From: Nigrospora sphaerica
Taxonomy: Eukaryota > Ascomycota > Sordariomycetes > Amphisphaeriales > Apiosporaceae
Direction of reading: 5' to 3'
NCBI GenBank assembly: GCA_018287875.1
Contig: JAGVVL010000001.1
Location: forward strand, 2,170,001-2,234,000
DNA length: 64,000 bases
Below are positions 1 through 9,036 of this stretch, piece after piece. The notes beneath the pieces were generated by a model. It did not search any database, was not told where the DNA came from, and was given only the letters and a program-made list of their open reading frames with translations. How positions within the stretch are numbered: position 1 is the stretch's first letter; each line of letters opens with the position of its first letter. A program made the translations under genes and the position numbers.

Positions 1-1327
1 CGTAAGCTTCATCACCGAGGTCGAACTCATCGCCCGCGGGTACCGACTGTAAGTTCCAGACAGCCACCTAAAAGTATATGTGAGTAATCTAACTTTATGT
101 ACCCCTAGTTCTCTCCCTTTGCCTCCCGTAAGCCGCTTGGAGAACAACGGCCAGAGCCTGAAGAGCATCAAGATCCGGAGGGAGCTCGTGAGCCAGATGG
201 TTCGTGTGATGCAGCAATACCACGCGACAGCGGGCGCCCTGGAGGAGTTCTGCAATGCCGAACTGCTTGGCTTCCACCAGCGAGGAAAACAGTGCAGTCC
301 CGAGACGGTGTCGGCGCAGCTCGAGGCTTTCAAGAACGCCAAGGCCGAGGACGCCCAGAAGACTTTTGAACTCCGAAAGTCTTATAATACGCTACAAGAC
401 CTCCGCAGGATGTTTCTGCTTAGCTTGTTTTGCCTAGAGCCGACGGGCGCCAAGGATGAGTACATGAAGTTTACTACAGCGCTAGAGGGCCTGCGGATCT
501 GCAACGATCGAACCCAGGTCGCCATCGTCCAGATCCAGAAGGTCCTCCTATCGGAAGAACGTGGGTACCGCCCAGTCCCGTCCGGCTCGGTCTCAGCTAA
601 CCACGAGGCAGTGTTCAACGGCGCCAAAAGCCCGAATACACCGCTCAGCCCCGACCGGGAGAAGTGGCGACACCAGGTCAGGAGAATTGGCAATCTGAAC
701 AACAACATCCGTGCGCTGCAAGCAAAAATGGTGCTCCTGGCCGAGGAGTCGAACCAGGCCATCAACAATGAGCACGGCGACATTTCACATCTGGGCTCCA
801 TGTTTATGACGCAGTACGAGCTTATAGGGCAGGACCTCAAAATGTTGATGGAGGCGTGGGAAGCCGGCAAGTCCTCGGTCGCCTTGGCTATCGACCGCAA
901 CGAGCGCAAGCGTGTGTCGTCGGCTAGCATCATGTCCCCTGCGACATCCATGAGCGAGCTTGCCTCGGTCTCGGAAGAGAGCGAGGGCCCCGATGAAGCC
1001 CTGCGACGACTGACGGGCGAAGCCTCGCCGCCTACGGAGCCGAGCAGTCCGACCTTCCCCGAAGAGCCCGTGAGCTATGAGGCCATCGCCGAGCCCCGGC
1101 CCAGGAGCATGATGAGCCGTGAAGAGAGAATCAGAAAGATGCATGAGGACCGCGAGTCCAAGATAGCGGCTCGCGAAAAGGCCATGGAGAGTGGCTGGCT
1201 CCTCGGTGAACTCAAGAACGTGTTGCAGAATCGAGAAGAGAACGTCAGGGGCAAAAGAAGAAGTCTGGGCCCCGCGGCGACCCCCTCGGGCATGAGGACA
1301 CTCTCATTGTCCTCGGCCCTGTCATGA
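1..1327 (+). CDS. Vezatin/Inp2-type myosin-binding protein, 3' part (5' end outside window)
   Basis: The first exon fragment (2-48) reads VSFITEVELIARGYR and is joined across an intron (49-108, GTAAGT...CTAACTTT...CCTAG) to a long exon ending at TGA 1327, giving about 421 C-terminal residues. The ITEVELIARGY block closely resembles the LIQETEVISRGF block of vertebrate vezatin. It is followed by a long helical region (residues ~30-140 and ~205-275 of the fragment) as in the fungal 'myosin-binding motif of peroxisomes' family. By family knowledge these are membrane-tethered cargo adaptors that bind class V myosin; yeast Inp2 moves peroxisomes to the bud. The transmembrane part would lie upstream and is not visible. 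The C-terminus (~280-421) is charged, Ser/Pro-rich and of low complexity. An ATG at 80 lies inside the intron and is not the start. Family call fairly sure; peroxisomal role is inferred. Confidence 0.75.
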
Positions 1328-2410
1328 TCCCCTCCCTGATCCTTGAGGGCTTGCTTTTTTTTTCCTTTGATTATACCACTGTGCCAATCATGGCACCCCG
1401 GTGGCGTTGGCGTGTTCGGGAACACGTTACGATGGGAGGCGTATCACGGTTGCATAGCGGCGTCCCCTGGACTGGTTGGACTGTCCTTTTCTATTTTTTT
1501 TTTTCGGTGCTGGGGCTATAGATTGGGGACCAACCACACATTAACGACATGAGTTTCGGCGCAGACTCTTCAGAGTCCGGGATTTGGGCCCTTTTATTTT
1601 CGGTCTGATTGGTTTTTCCTTCTTCGTTTTCCCCCTCGTCTATCTCCTGCCCCTCGAAGGCTTCTCATTTGGAAAGGAAAAAAAGACGGACATGCTCCCC
1701 CTACCCCACGATCGTTTGAACCTATAATGTCTTTTAGCACATGCCTCGCACATCTGCTTTGTACATATATAGAATTCCTTGTATAACATGGCTCTTCGGA
1801 CTGCGCAACAATCTATTGGCTGGTTGCAGATTAGGGCCGAGGAATACATCAAGCCAGCTTATGTATGGAGCATGCAGGCTCAGTAACACATCAGGCAGTT
1901 AGAAAGATTGACCTGTCTGACGATTCATTGTGCGGGGATACAGCTATTGTCCCCCAGGTCTCGACAACGAAAAGCATACTGGGACATGGAAAGACACGTA
2001 CCTCTTTTATGGGCTCGGACAAGGATTTGGCGCCCACGGGGCCACCAGAAGGCCAAGATCGCGGCGACAGACGCCATGTGCCTACAGGACGTACATGATT
2101 AAGGCTGTAGCCTGGCGGATATGTGGTTGTAAGTGGATTCCCCAACGCGAACCCTACGCGCGAGGGACGCGATCCATTTAAAACTAGCGCGTGCCTCTCC
2201 CACCTCAGCAGCTGCATAATTCTTGCTGAATAGCTCGCGCGCCTGCCTGCTCCCAACCCACTTCACCTTTCCATTCTCTCGCAAACTAAACAGAATACTG
2301 ACCTATCTCCTTTCCCGCTTTCTTCTCGTGCGGTCTCGTCTCTCGTCTTAAAACTCGTCTTCTGCCAGCACTCTTTCCCCATTCCTCCGTACACCCGCAC
2401 AACCGCCACC
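1328..2410. other. Intergenic spacer, vezatin 3' end to PCNA start
   Basis: No gene is supported here. It begins with a T-rich 3' flank (T runs near 1355 and 1494) and ends with the PCNA leader, which is pyrimidine-rich close to the start codon. The PCNA promoter elements at 2145-2171 are listed separately. Confidence 0.6.
2145..2171. promoter_or_regulatory. Three phased ACGCG (MBF/MCB-like) sites upstream of PCNA
   Basis: ACGCG cores occur at 2145-2149, 2156-2160 and 2167-2171, exactly 11 bp apart, about 240-266 bp before the PCNA start codon. ACGCG is the core of the MluI cell-cycle box bound by fungal MBF (Mbp1/Swi6, Res/Cdc10), which drives G1/S transcription of replication genes. Binding here is inferred from motif, position and target gene. 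Confidence 0.6.
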
Positions 2411-3401
2411 ATGTTGGAAGCAAGACTCGAGCAGGCCCAGGTCCTGAAGCGCGTATGTTGCCCTCGGCGCACTCGCGCACCCACGCGGCCTCGACGGCTT
2501 GTTCTTGGCCGGTACTAATCCAGCCTCCAGGTGGTCGATGCCATCAAGGATCTCGTGCAGGACTGCAACTTCGACTGCAATGACTCGGGTATCGCGCTGC
2601 AGGCCATGGACAACTCGCACGTCGCACTCGTGTCCATGATGTTCAAGGCCGAGGCCTTTACGCCCTTCCGATGCGACCGCAACCTCGCCCTCGGCGTCAA
2701 TCTGGTCTCGCTGACCAAGGTCCTGCGCGCTGCTCAGAATGAGGATATCCTGACACTCAAGGCCGAGGACTCGCCCGACGCCCTGAACATCACCTTTGAG
2801 AGCTCCAACGAGGACCGCGTCAGCGAGTACGACCTGAAGCTCATGGACATCGACCAGGAGCACCTGGGAATCCCCGATACGGATTATGCGGCGAGCATTA
2901 CCATGCCCAGTGCCGAGTTCCGTCGCATCTGCACCGATCTGATGGCCATGTCCGAGTCGGGTAGGTTTTGCCCCAGCGCCGGTGAGCCTCTTGGGGGCGG
3001 CGCAAATCACTGACTACGCACGCAGTGACCATCGACACGAGCAAGGACGGCGTTAAATTCTCCTGCACCGGTGACATTGGCAACGGCGCTGTAACTCTCC
3101 GCAGCACCTCCAACGTCGACAAGCCCGAGAACAACATCGAGATTGAGCTGACGGAACCCGTCGCTTTGACCTTCTCCCTCAAATACCTCGTCAACTTCTG
3201 CAAAGCTCAGCCGCTGTCGCCCACCGTCAAGATTTGCCTCTCGAACGAGGTGCCGCTGCTGGTTGAGTACCCGTTGGGTGGCACCGCCAGCAGCGGCCAC
3301 CTGCGCTTCTACCTGGCCCCCAAGGTAGGTGCTTCCACGGCCCCTGTCGGCCACGCCCGCGGGATACTAAGAGGCTGGTGTAGATTGGCGAGGATGACTA
3401 G
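2411..3401 (+). CDS. PCNA: Proliferating cell nuclear antigen (DNA sliding clamp)
   Basis: Four exons: 2411-2452, 2531-2960, 3026-3324 and 3384-3401, total 789 nt, 262 aa. This is the trimeric clamp that holds DNA polymerase delta and many PIP-box proteins on DNA in the nucleus. The start [14 protein letters not shown], the [11 protein letters not shown] block, the interdomain connecting loop [12 protein letters not shown] and the end [14 protein letters not shown] match PCNA along its whole length; human PCNA is 261 aa. All introns have consensus donors (GTATGT, GTAGGT, GTAGGT) and AG acceptors, and the frame is kept throughout. The last exon codes only IGEDD and stop (18 nt). The ATG sits in the good context CCACCATG. 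The ACGCG cluster upstream suggests G1/S control. Confidence 0.97.
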
Positions 3402-4188
3402 ATGCACGCCGACACTATTTGACGAAGATCACGAGATAATGGCGCCTTTGGTGACGCAGAGGACCGACGCTTTCGCGCCCAGACAAAACGAGGCGGCGGA
3501 GGGACGCAGCTCAGGCAGTGCGTGCAGGAAGGACATGGATTGGCATGGGCGCCGGCAATGTAATGGTCGGCGGCGGTTAGACCTGCATGAAGCAGGGACT
3601 CGAGAGAGTCGTAGGATATCCAGAGCGAAGAAGGAGAGGAAAAAATACGTAATGACCGCACAGCAAGAGCCGTCCCGAATGATACCTTTATCTATTACCC
3701 CCCCCCGGTTGTTCGGTGGACGGACCTGCGCTCGGCGTCATTCCGCACTTCGGCCGCACGCGATCTAACGGGACTGTCAAGCGGCGGCGCCATCTTGTCC
3801 TGGTGCGGGGCCCAAAAAAAGTGGCGGGGTCGTCTGAGAAAGTACTTTGCCGGTGACCGTCTTCCGCCGAGTCATTCCCGGTTGCGCTCGGGCAGCCCTC
3901 GTGATTCCATACGCTCCTACTGCTTCTAAGTCAGCGTAACGACTTACTTAAATGAGGCAACCGCCCCAGAGGTATATAAGTACATACATACTTCTCTGAT
4001 TCCAGACGGGCTGAAGCTGCCGACGCATGCGTCTGTTACTTTCCAGTTTGACGTCGGCGTCGCACTCGTGGTGCAAAAAAATACTTCCATCTTACCTACC
4101 TCTCACCCACGCCCTCCAGCCCAGCCCCCGAGAGGTTGGAAATAGGTGACGGCGCCGAGCCACCTGGTCTCGATACCACTGCGCCGAG
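3402..4188. other. Intergenic spacer, PCNA to pyridoxal kinase
   Basis: No coding region is supported. It holds the PCNA 3' flank, a C run near 3699-3706, an A-rich patch near 3812 and a TATATAAG element at about 3973 that could serve the downstream pyridoxal kinase gene. Confidence 0.5.
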
Positions 4189-5624
4189 ATGAGTGCCGAG
4201 CCTCCAGTGCCGGAGACCAGTGTTTTGGCCGTCGCCAGCCATGTAGGATCACACATAATTCCCTCGTCGGTAAATTCCCGTCATAACTAACCCTGCGCCT
4301 TCTAGGTCGTCTCGGGGTGAGTCCCTCGCATTCACCCATCCGCCGTTGTCTCGTCCGCGCGCGCCCCGACTGACACGGAGATGGGCAGTCATGTAGGCAA
4401 CAAGATCGCGGTTTTCGTCTTGCAGGCCATGGGCTGTGATGTCGCGGCTTTGAACACGGTGCAGTTTAGTAGGTGTCGCTTCCGCTTATGCAGAGGTTTT
4501 TCACGGCCTGCTCGCTTGCGCATCGGCCGCTCGGCCGAGTCCTATCCGTTCGTTCTCCTTAGCGCTGACGCTGCTTTGAAGGCAACCACACCGGGTACAA
4601 GCAGTGGAAGGGCACACGCGTCACGGCACAGGAGATCACGGATCTGTGGGAGGGCTTGCGGCAGTCGTACCTCGACCGCTTCGACATGATGCTGTCGGGA
4701 TACGTTCCCGGGGCCCTGGCTGTCGAGGCCGTCGGCAGCATCGCCAAGGAGCTCAAGGAGAAGTCCCGGCGGGAAGCAGGTAGCTTCTTCTGGGTGCTAG
4801 ACCCCGTCATGGGCGACAATGGCAAGCTTTACGTAGCCGACGATGTCGTCCCGGCATACAGAGGCCTCATCCAGCACGCCGACTTGATTTTGCCCAACCA
4901 GTTCGAGGCCGAGTGAGTTTGTTATCTCTTCTTCCGAAACACTGAGGTGTTGCTCTCGCCGCCGGTTTGACGACTAACACGGGTTTTGAGACTACTCTCC
5001 GAAGTCAAGATCACGGATCTCGCCTCGCTCCGGAGAGCCATCGAAGTGCTTCACACCAAATACGGCCTTCCGCATGTTGTCATTACCTCGGTCTCGCTGC
5101 TGCTGGACGGCATCGGCGCGCCGCCAAGGGGCAGCGGGGCAGCGGCTGCGTCGTCGAGAACCATGTCAGTGGTGGGCTCGACGCGGACGTCGACGGGTCA
5201 GGCGCGCCTCTTCGGCATCTCGTTCCCCGTCTTCGACTGCTACTTCAGCGGTACGGGCGATATGTTCGCCGCGCTCATGGTGGCACGCCTGCGCGAGGCC
5301 GTCCACCACGCCGGAGAGGACCTGCAGCGGACACCCAGTTGGCTCAGCGGCGACGACGTTGACACCCGTGACCTGCCGCTCGCCAAGGCCGCCGAGAAAG
5401 TCCTGGCCAGTATGCACGAGGTGCTGAGCCAGACGTGCGCGAGCATGCAGGCCGGCATGAAGCGCGACGTCGCCGACTTAGAGACGGAAACCGACCTGAC
5501 CGAAGAGGAGAGACAGAAGAAGCTGCACCTGATCCAGAGTCGCAACGCCGAGTTGAGACTGGTGAGGAACCTTGGGTGCCTGAGGAGCCCCAACGTTGAA
5601 TACCGTGCCTTCAAGCTAGAATAG
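4189..5624 (+). CDS. Pyridoxal kinase
   Basis: ATP-dependent phosphorylation of pyridoxal/pyridoxine/pyridoxamine in the vitamin B6 salvage pathway, cytosolic. Exons are 4189-4242, 4306-4316 (11 nt), 4389-4468, 4582-4912 and 4991-5624; 1110 nt, 369 aa. Joined exons give SHVVSGHVGN (residues 17-26) and NTVQFSNHTGYKQW, the conserved N-terminal substrate-binding strand of PdxK-type ribokinase-fold enzymes. They are followed by GYVPGALAVE, DPVMGDNGKLY (~121) and PNQFEAELLS. The catalytic/anion-hole motif GTGDMFAAL is at ~246. The 11-nt second exon is needed to encode VVSG and keep frame. After GTGD there is a fungal insertion (HHAGEDLQRTPSWLSGDD) and a Glu/Lys-rich segment before a conserved C-terminus. 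Similar to yeast Bud16/Bud17, paralogue not assigned. Confidence 0.93.
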
Positions 5625-6163
5625 GCAACGAGACCGATGACGGATGCGGACACGCCACGGGGGGTTTGACATACATTAGATGAGCATGCATAGACGGTGC
5701 ACGCCGTTGGAAGTGAAGCATAGGCATACGACCGGCAGTTGGGGGTTAGAAGATGGTGTTCGGCATGGGCCGTACGCATGGTTGCTTGTATAGGTTTAGA
5801 GGTAACTCGTCACCGAGCCATATCCAACAATCCTATTTTCTTTTATTTTTGACTTGATGTCGGATTCCCTTTCCTTTTTCTCTACCGTCTAGTCTGGCCT
5901 TTCTGCCTTGTGGGTCCCAAGGTCTCACAAATGATCTGGGCCTCTCTAGCGCTCGCCATACTCCAGCGTATAATCATCGTCGCAGCCCATGACCGCCGCA
6001 GGCCATTGGCTTACAGCAGCGCATACGGAGCGAGTACTGCAGTCAGCGATCCAAGCTCTCCCGGAGCTGTGGTTTCCCCATCATCTGGTTCCATCCTCTG
6101 CTCATCCAGGGAGCCAGCATCCCCCTGGTCATTCAGTCGTTGCCGCCTTTCAGCTCACACGGT
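5625..6163. other. Convergent 3' flanks of pyridoxal kinase and dUTPase
   Basis: No gene supported. Both flanking genes end here on opposite strands. A T-rich stretch near 5836-5850 on the + strand is compatible with a poly(A)-region, but no single signal can be assigned. Confidence 0.5.
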
Positions 6164-6921
6164 CTAGTTGGCGCCGGTGCTACCAAAACCGCCCGCGCCC
6201 CGGACGCTCTCGTCCAGCTCCGTCACCTCCCTCACCTCGGGCGTATAGATGCGCTCGACAATGAGCTGGGCGATGCGGTCACCCGCGGCCACGGCAAAGT
6301 CGGTGTCCGCGTGGTTAAAGAGCAACACCTTGACGGGGCCCCGGTAGTCGGCATCAATGACGCCCGCGCCCGTGTCGATGAAGTTCTTGGCCGCCAGGCC
6401 GGAGCGGGGGGCAATGCGGCCGTCTGTGGGGAGGAGGGGAGAAGACGTGCGTGCGTTAGCTGACCAACTTTCTTCAACCTACAATGCTTCGGCTTTCGAG
6501 GGCGGAGGCCAGAAACGGGCCACCCGGACGGAAGCGGGGGGGCACAAAACAAAAACAAAGGTAGAGGGTACGTACAGGTACCAGCGGGCACGGCCATGGA
6601 CAGGTCGGTATCGACGAGGGCCTTGCCGCGGGCGGGGATGGTGGCGTCCCGGGCGGCGTACAGGTCGTAGCCGGCGGCGTGGGTGCTGCCGCGCGTCGGC
6701 AGCTTGGCCTGGTCCGACAGCTTCTTGATCAGCAGCTCCGGGGCCTGCTCGAGCGGGCGCACGGCGGCGCCCGTGGTGCTCGTCTCGGCGGGGGCGGCCA
6801 TGGTTACGGAATCGAGCGAGGCCGTCTTGACGCGCTTGGCGGCGGGCGGCGACGTGGGCGGCGACGTGGCGGGGTGCGTCGTCGCGTTGTTGGTGGCGTC
6901 GTTGGCGGTGCTGCTGCTCAT
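6164..6921 (-). CDS. DUT1: Deoxyuridine 5'-triphosphate nucleotidohydrolase (dUTPase)
   Basis: Hydrolyses dUTP to dUMP and pyrophosphate, keeping uracil out of DNA and feeding dTMP synthesis. Two exons, 6921-6576 and 6423-6164, spliced GTACGT...CCACAG; 606 nt, 201 aa from the inner ATG. All five trimeric-dUTPase motifs are present: AAGYDLYA (82-89), [29 protein letters not shown] and the C-terminal [10 protein letters not shown] arm. Residues ~26-32 read PAAKRVK, like the c-Myc nuclear localisation signal. The frame stays open upstream to an ATG at 7008, adding 29 residues ([16 protein letters not shown]...) that are Arg-rich with no acidic residues, like a mitochondrial presequence. The inner ATG has G at -3; the outer has C. 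ACGCGT sites lie upstream. Confidence 0.95.
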
Positions 6922-7175
6922 GGCGTGTGGGCGGCGAACGGGGTGCGAGGTCGGGAGAGGGCGGAGGCGAGGACAGAGGCGCGAGAGGAAAAGAACTGCA
7001 CCTCGCATCAGCACGTGAGGTGGGAACAGCTTATAGTAAAGACCCAGATGCTGGTCCTTTAGTTGGGGGGGGGGATTGGCGAATTGTCGTCGCGCAGAGT
7101 GGGAAACGCGTTTCCAACCGCGTTGAGGGGTTCTCCCAATCCGTGCTTGATATTGAAGTTACTGCGAAGTGCATA
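6922..7175. promoter_or_regulatory. dUTPase 5' region with MCB-type sites
   Basis: An exact ACGCGT (MCB) is at 7106-7111 and a CGCGT core at 7119-7123, about 185-200 bp upstream of the inner dUTPase ATG. The transposon at 7176 lies only about 50 bp beyond these sites, so it has cut the gene off from its former upstream DNA without removing them. Confidence 0.5.
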
Positions 7176-7207
7176 GGTAAAATCACTGGACAAAAGTCTG
7201 CGCACAG
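7176..7207 (+). repeat. Left terminal inverted repeat of the Tc1-type element
   Basis: 32 bp, ending in GTCTGCGCACAG. It pairs with 8533-8564 in inverted orientation with three mismatches, and is preceded by the TA target site at 7174-7175. Confidence 0.93.
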
Positions 7208-7287
7208 GCCACCCCCCTCGTGCCAACTTCACGACATCAACATAACCACCCTATCTCTTCATCTGCCCATAACTCGCTTAATTAGCC

Positions 7288-8415
7288 ATGGATATGCACG
7301 AATTTGGTCGCATTTTAACCGCAGAGCGCAAGCCTAACGGACAGTTTAGCCCTGAGGCTGTCGCGGCTATTGTAGCTTTCGCTATATGCGGTCAACCGCA
7401 TAGTGCCATTGCAAAGGCCTTCGGAACGCGTCGACGCGAAACTATCACCAACCTTGTGAGGCGCGTCACTCAACGGGAAACAACAAAACCTAAGAAAAGA
7501 AGTGGTCGACCGCGTAGGTTAACCTCTCGACAAGAGCGTTACGTATTTCAATTAATACGGAGGAAGCCGCGTGCCACGTGGAAAGAGATCTGCGTCGAGA
7601 GAGACGCTCTCTTCGACCCTCGACTTAGGACCTTCTCTGCAAGGACGGCGAAGCGCGCTCTTCGTAAGAGACATATCGGCCACTGGCGCGCTGCGAAGCG
7701 TATTCTCCTCACTAAAGAAGACGCTATACAGAGGCTTCGTTTCTGCCGTGAGTGGTCCTCTAAAGACGCTCAAGAGCTGCTTATGCGATGCCTCTTCTCC
7801 GACGAATGCACGATTCAAAACGAACCCTCTAAACCTGGCGAATAGGTGTTCCGATACGCGCGCGAGCGCTTCCGTGAGGACCTCGTGAACCCTCTGCCAC
7901 ACTCAAGGCCTCGTATCAGCCTTATGGTATGGGGTATGGTGTGGCAGAGGGATGACGAGTCTGGGATGTCCCCCCTCATTTTCTGTGAGGGTGATCCGGA
8001 CTCTGCACGTAAGGGCTTCACCTCTACCCGCTATATGGAGGTCCTAGAGGAAGGACTCGTGCCTCTATATGAGGCTGGAGACCTCTTCATGCAAGATAAT
8101 GCGCGTATACATCGTTCGCATGCGGTCCGGGACTTCCTCGAAAGTAAGGGCATTTGGACGATTAAGTGGCCTGCTCATAGCCCCGACCCCAACCCTATTG
8201 AGCAAGTCTGGAGGGCCCTAAAGCTTAAGATATATGAAATCGAGCCTCGTTTTCAATATCTGAAGGATAACATAAACGATTACGCGTATGCAAGGGAGAT
8301 AATCGAGTTGGCGTGGAGTGAGCTAGATCACGGCCTCATTTTAAAGCTATTAAAGTCAATCCCACGGCGTATAGCAGCGGTACTTCGCGCAAGAGGCTGG
8401 TATAGCCATTATTAA
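7288..8415 (+). pseudogene. Tc1/mariner DD34E transposase, split by one in-frame TAG
   Basis: The frame runs from ATG 7288 to TAA 8415 and is interrupted by TAG at 7843-7845 (PGE-stop-VFRYARERF). Family members have Trp before VFR, so TGG to TAG is the likely change; this G-to-A transition also fits repeat-induced point mutation on the other strand. The N-terminus has a helix-turn-helix DNA-binding part and a basic GRPR-like segment (SGRPRRL). Catalytic residues are all visible: first Asp in FSDECTI, second in MQDNARIH, and Glu in SPDPNPIEQVW. There are 34 residues between the last two, hence DD34E. Without the stop it would be 375 residues, a normal Tc1 length. It is unlikely to yield active protein unless the stop is read through. 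Confidence 0.9.
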
Positions 8416-8532
8416 ACTACACTTCGAGAGTTTTCTTTTAAAAAAAAACCTACTTAATTTGCTATCGAATTGAGTGCGTGAGTTGTAATAAAAGTTGAAG
8501 GGTAGAAATTAGCGAGTGGTTGGTGATGTAGT

Positions 8533-8564
8533 CTGTGCGCAGACTTTTGGCCAGTCACTTTACC
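8533..8564 (-). repeat. Right terminal inverted repeat of the Tc1-type element
   Basis: Reverse complement matches 7176-7207 at 29 of 32 positions; followed by TA at 8565-8566. Confidence 0.93.
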
Positions 8565-8566
8565 TA

Positions 8567-9036
8567 AGTACATGTACTCAAGTAGGCATATAGTCTGTAA
8601 GTGCAGCCAGCAGGCGGGACCCTGAAACTACATGTACATATAATGTACTTTCCAGTAGGGCACCGCTACCACTACATACACTTGCGCAAAGCTGTTAGAC
8701 GTTAGAATGGCTACTAATCCATATTGATGTGGTGTTTGAGCACGCTCGAGCCAGCCGGTTGAACATCCCATGTACTGCCTCAAAAGGCCCATGTACTATG
8801 TAAGGATATGGAGGGGCAAGTTACAAGAGCTCAGCTTGCATAAGTTGCACTAAGTGTCCCGCTTATACTTTCTCGCGGTCCCACACTGCGATTAGATAAC
8901 GCATGCAGATCCCCAGCAAAAAAGTGATTTTACTCCTACACCCATTGCGGTTTTCGACCGGTAGACGCCGCTACAGCCGTCCCATCCACCAGCGACGCAG
9001 AAACTTGGCTCTGCTCGCTCCTCTTGAACCAACGAC
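8567..9036. other. Upstream region of NOP14
   Basis: Intergenic. It has several short ACATGTACAT/TGTACTT-like words between 8570 and 8800 and a pyrimidine-rich leader before the NOP14 ATG. No separate gene or certain promoter element is supported. Confidence 0.4.

Larger units (their letters stand above)
7176..8564 (+). mobile_element. Tc1-type DNA transposon (impala-like), 1389 bp
   Basis: The element has 32-bp terminal inverted repeats. Left is 7176-7207, beginning GGTAAAATCACTGGAC; right is 8533-8564, whose reverse complement begins GGTAAAGTGACTGGCC; they differ at three positions. It is flanked by TA on both sides (7174-7175 and 8565-8566), the target duplication of Tc1/mariner elements. 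It contains one transposase reading frame interrupted by a stop. DNA between the TIRs is visibly less GC-rich than neighbouring genes. The similarity of the TIRs and the single lesion suggest a fairly recent insertion. Confidence 0.93.
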
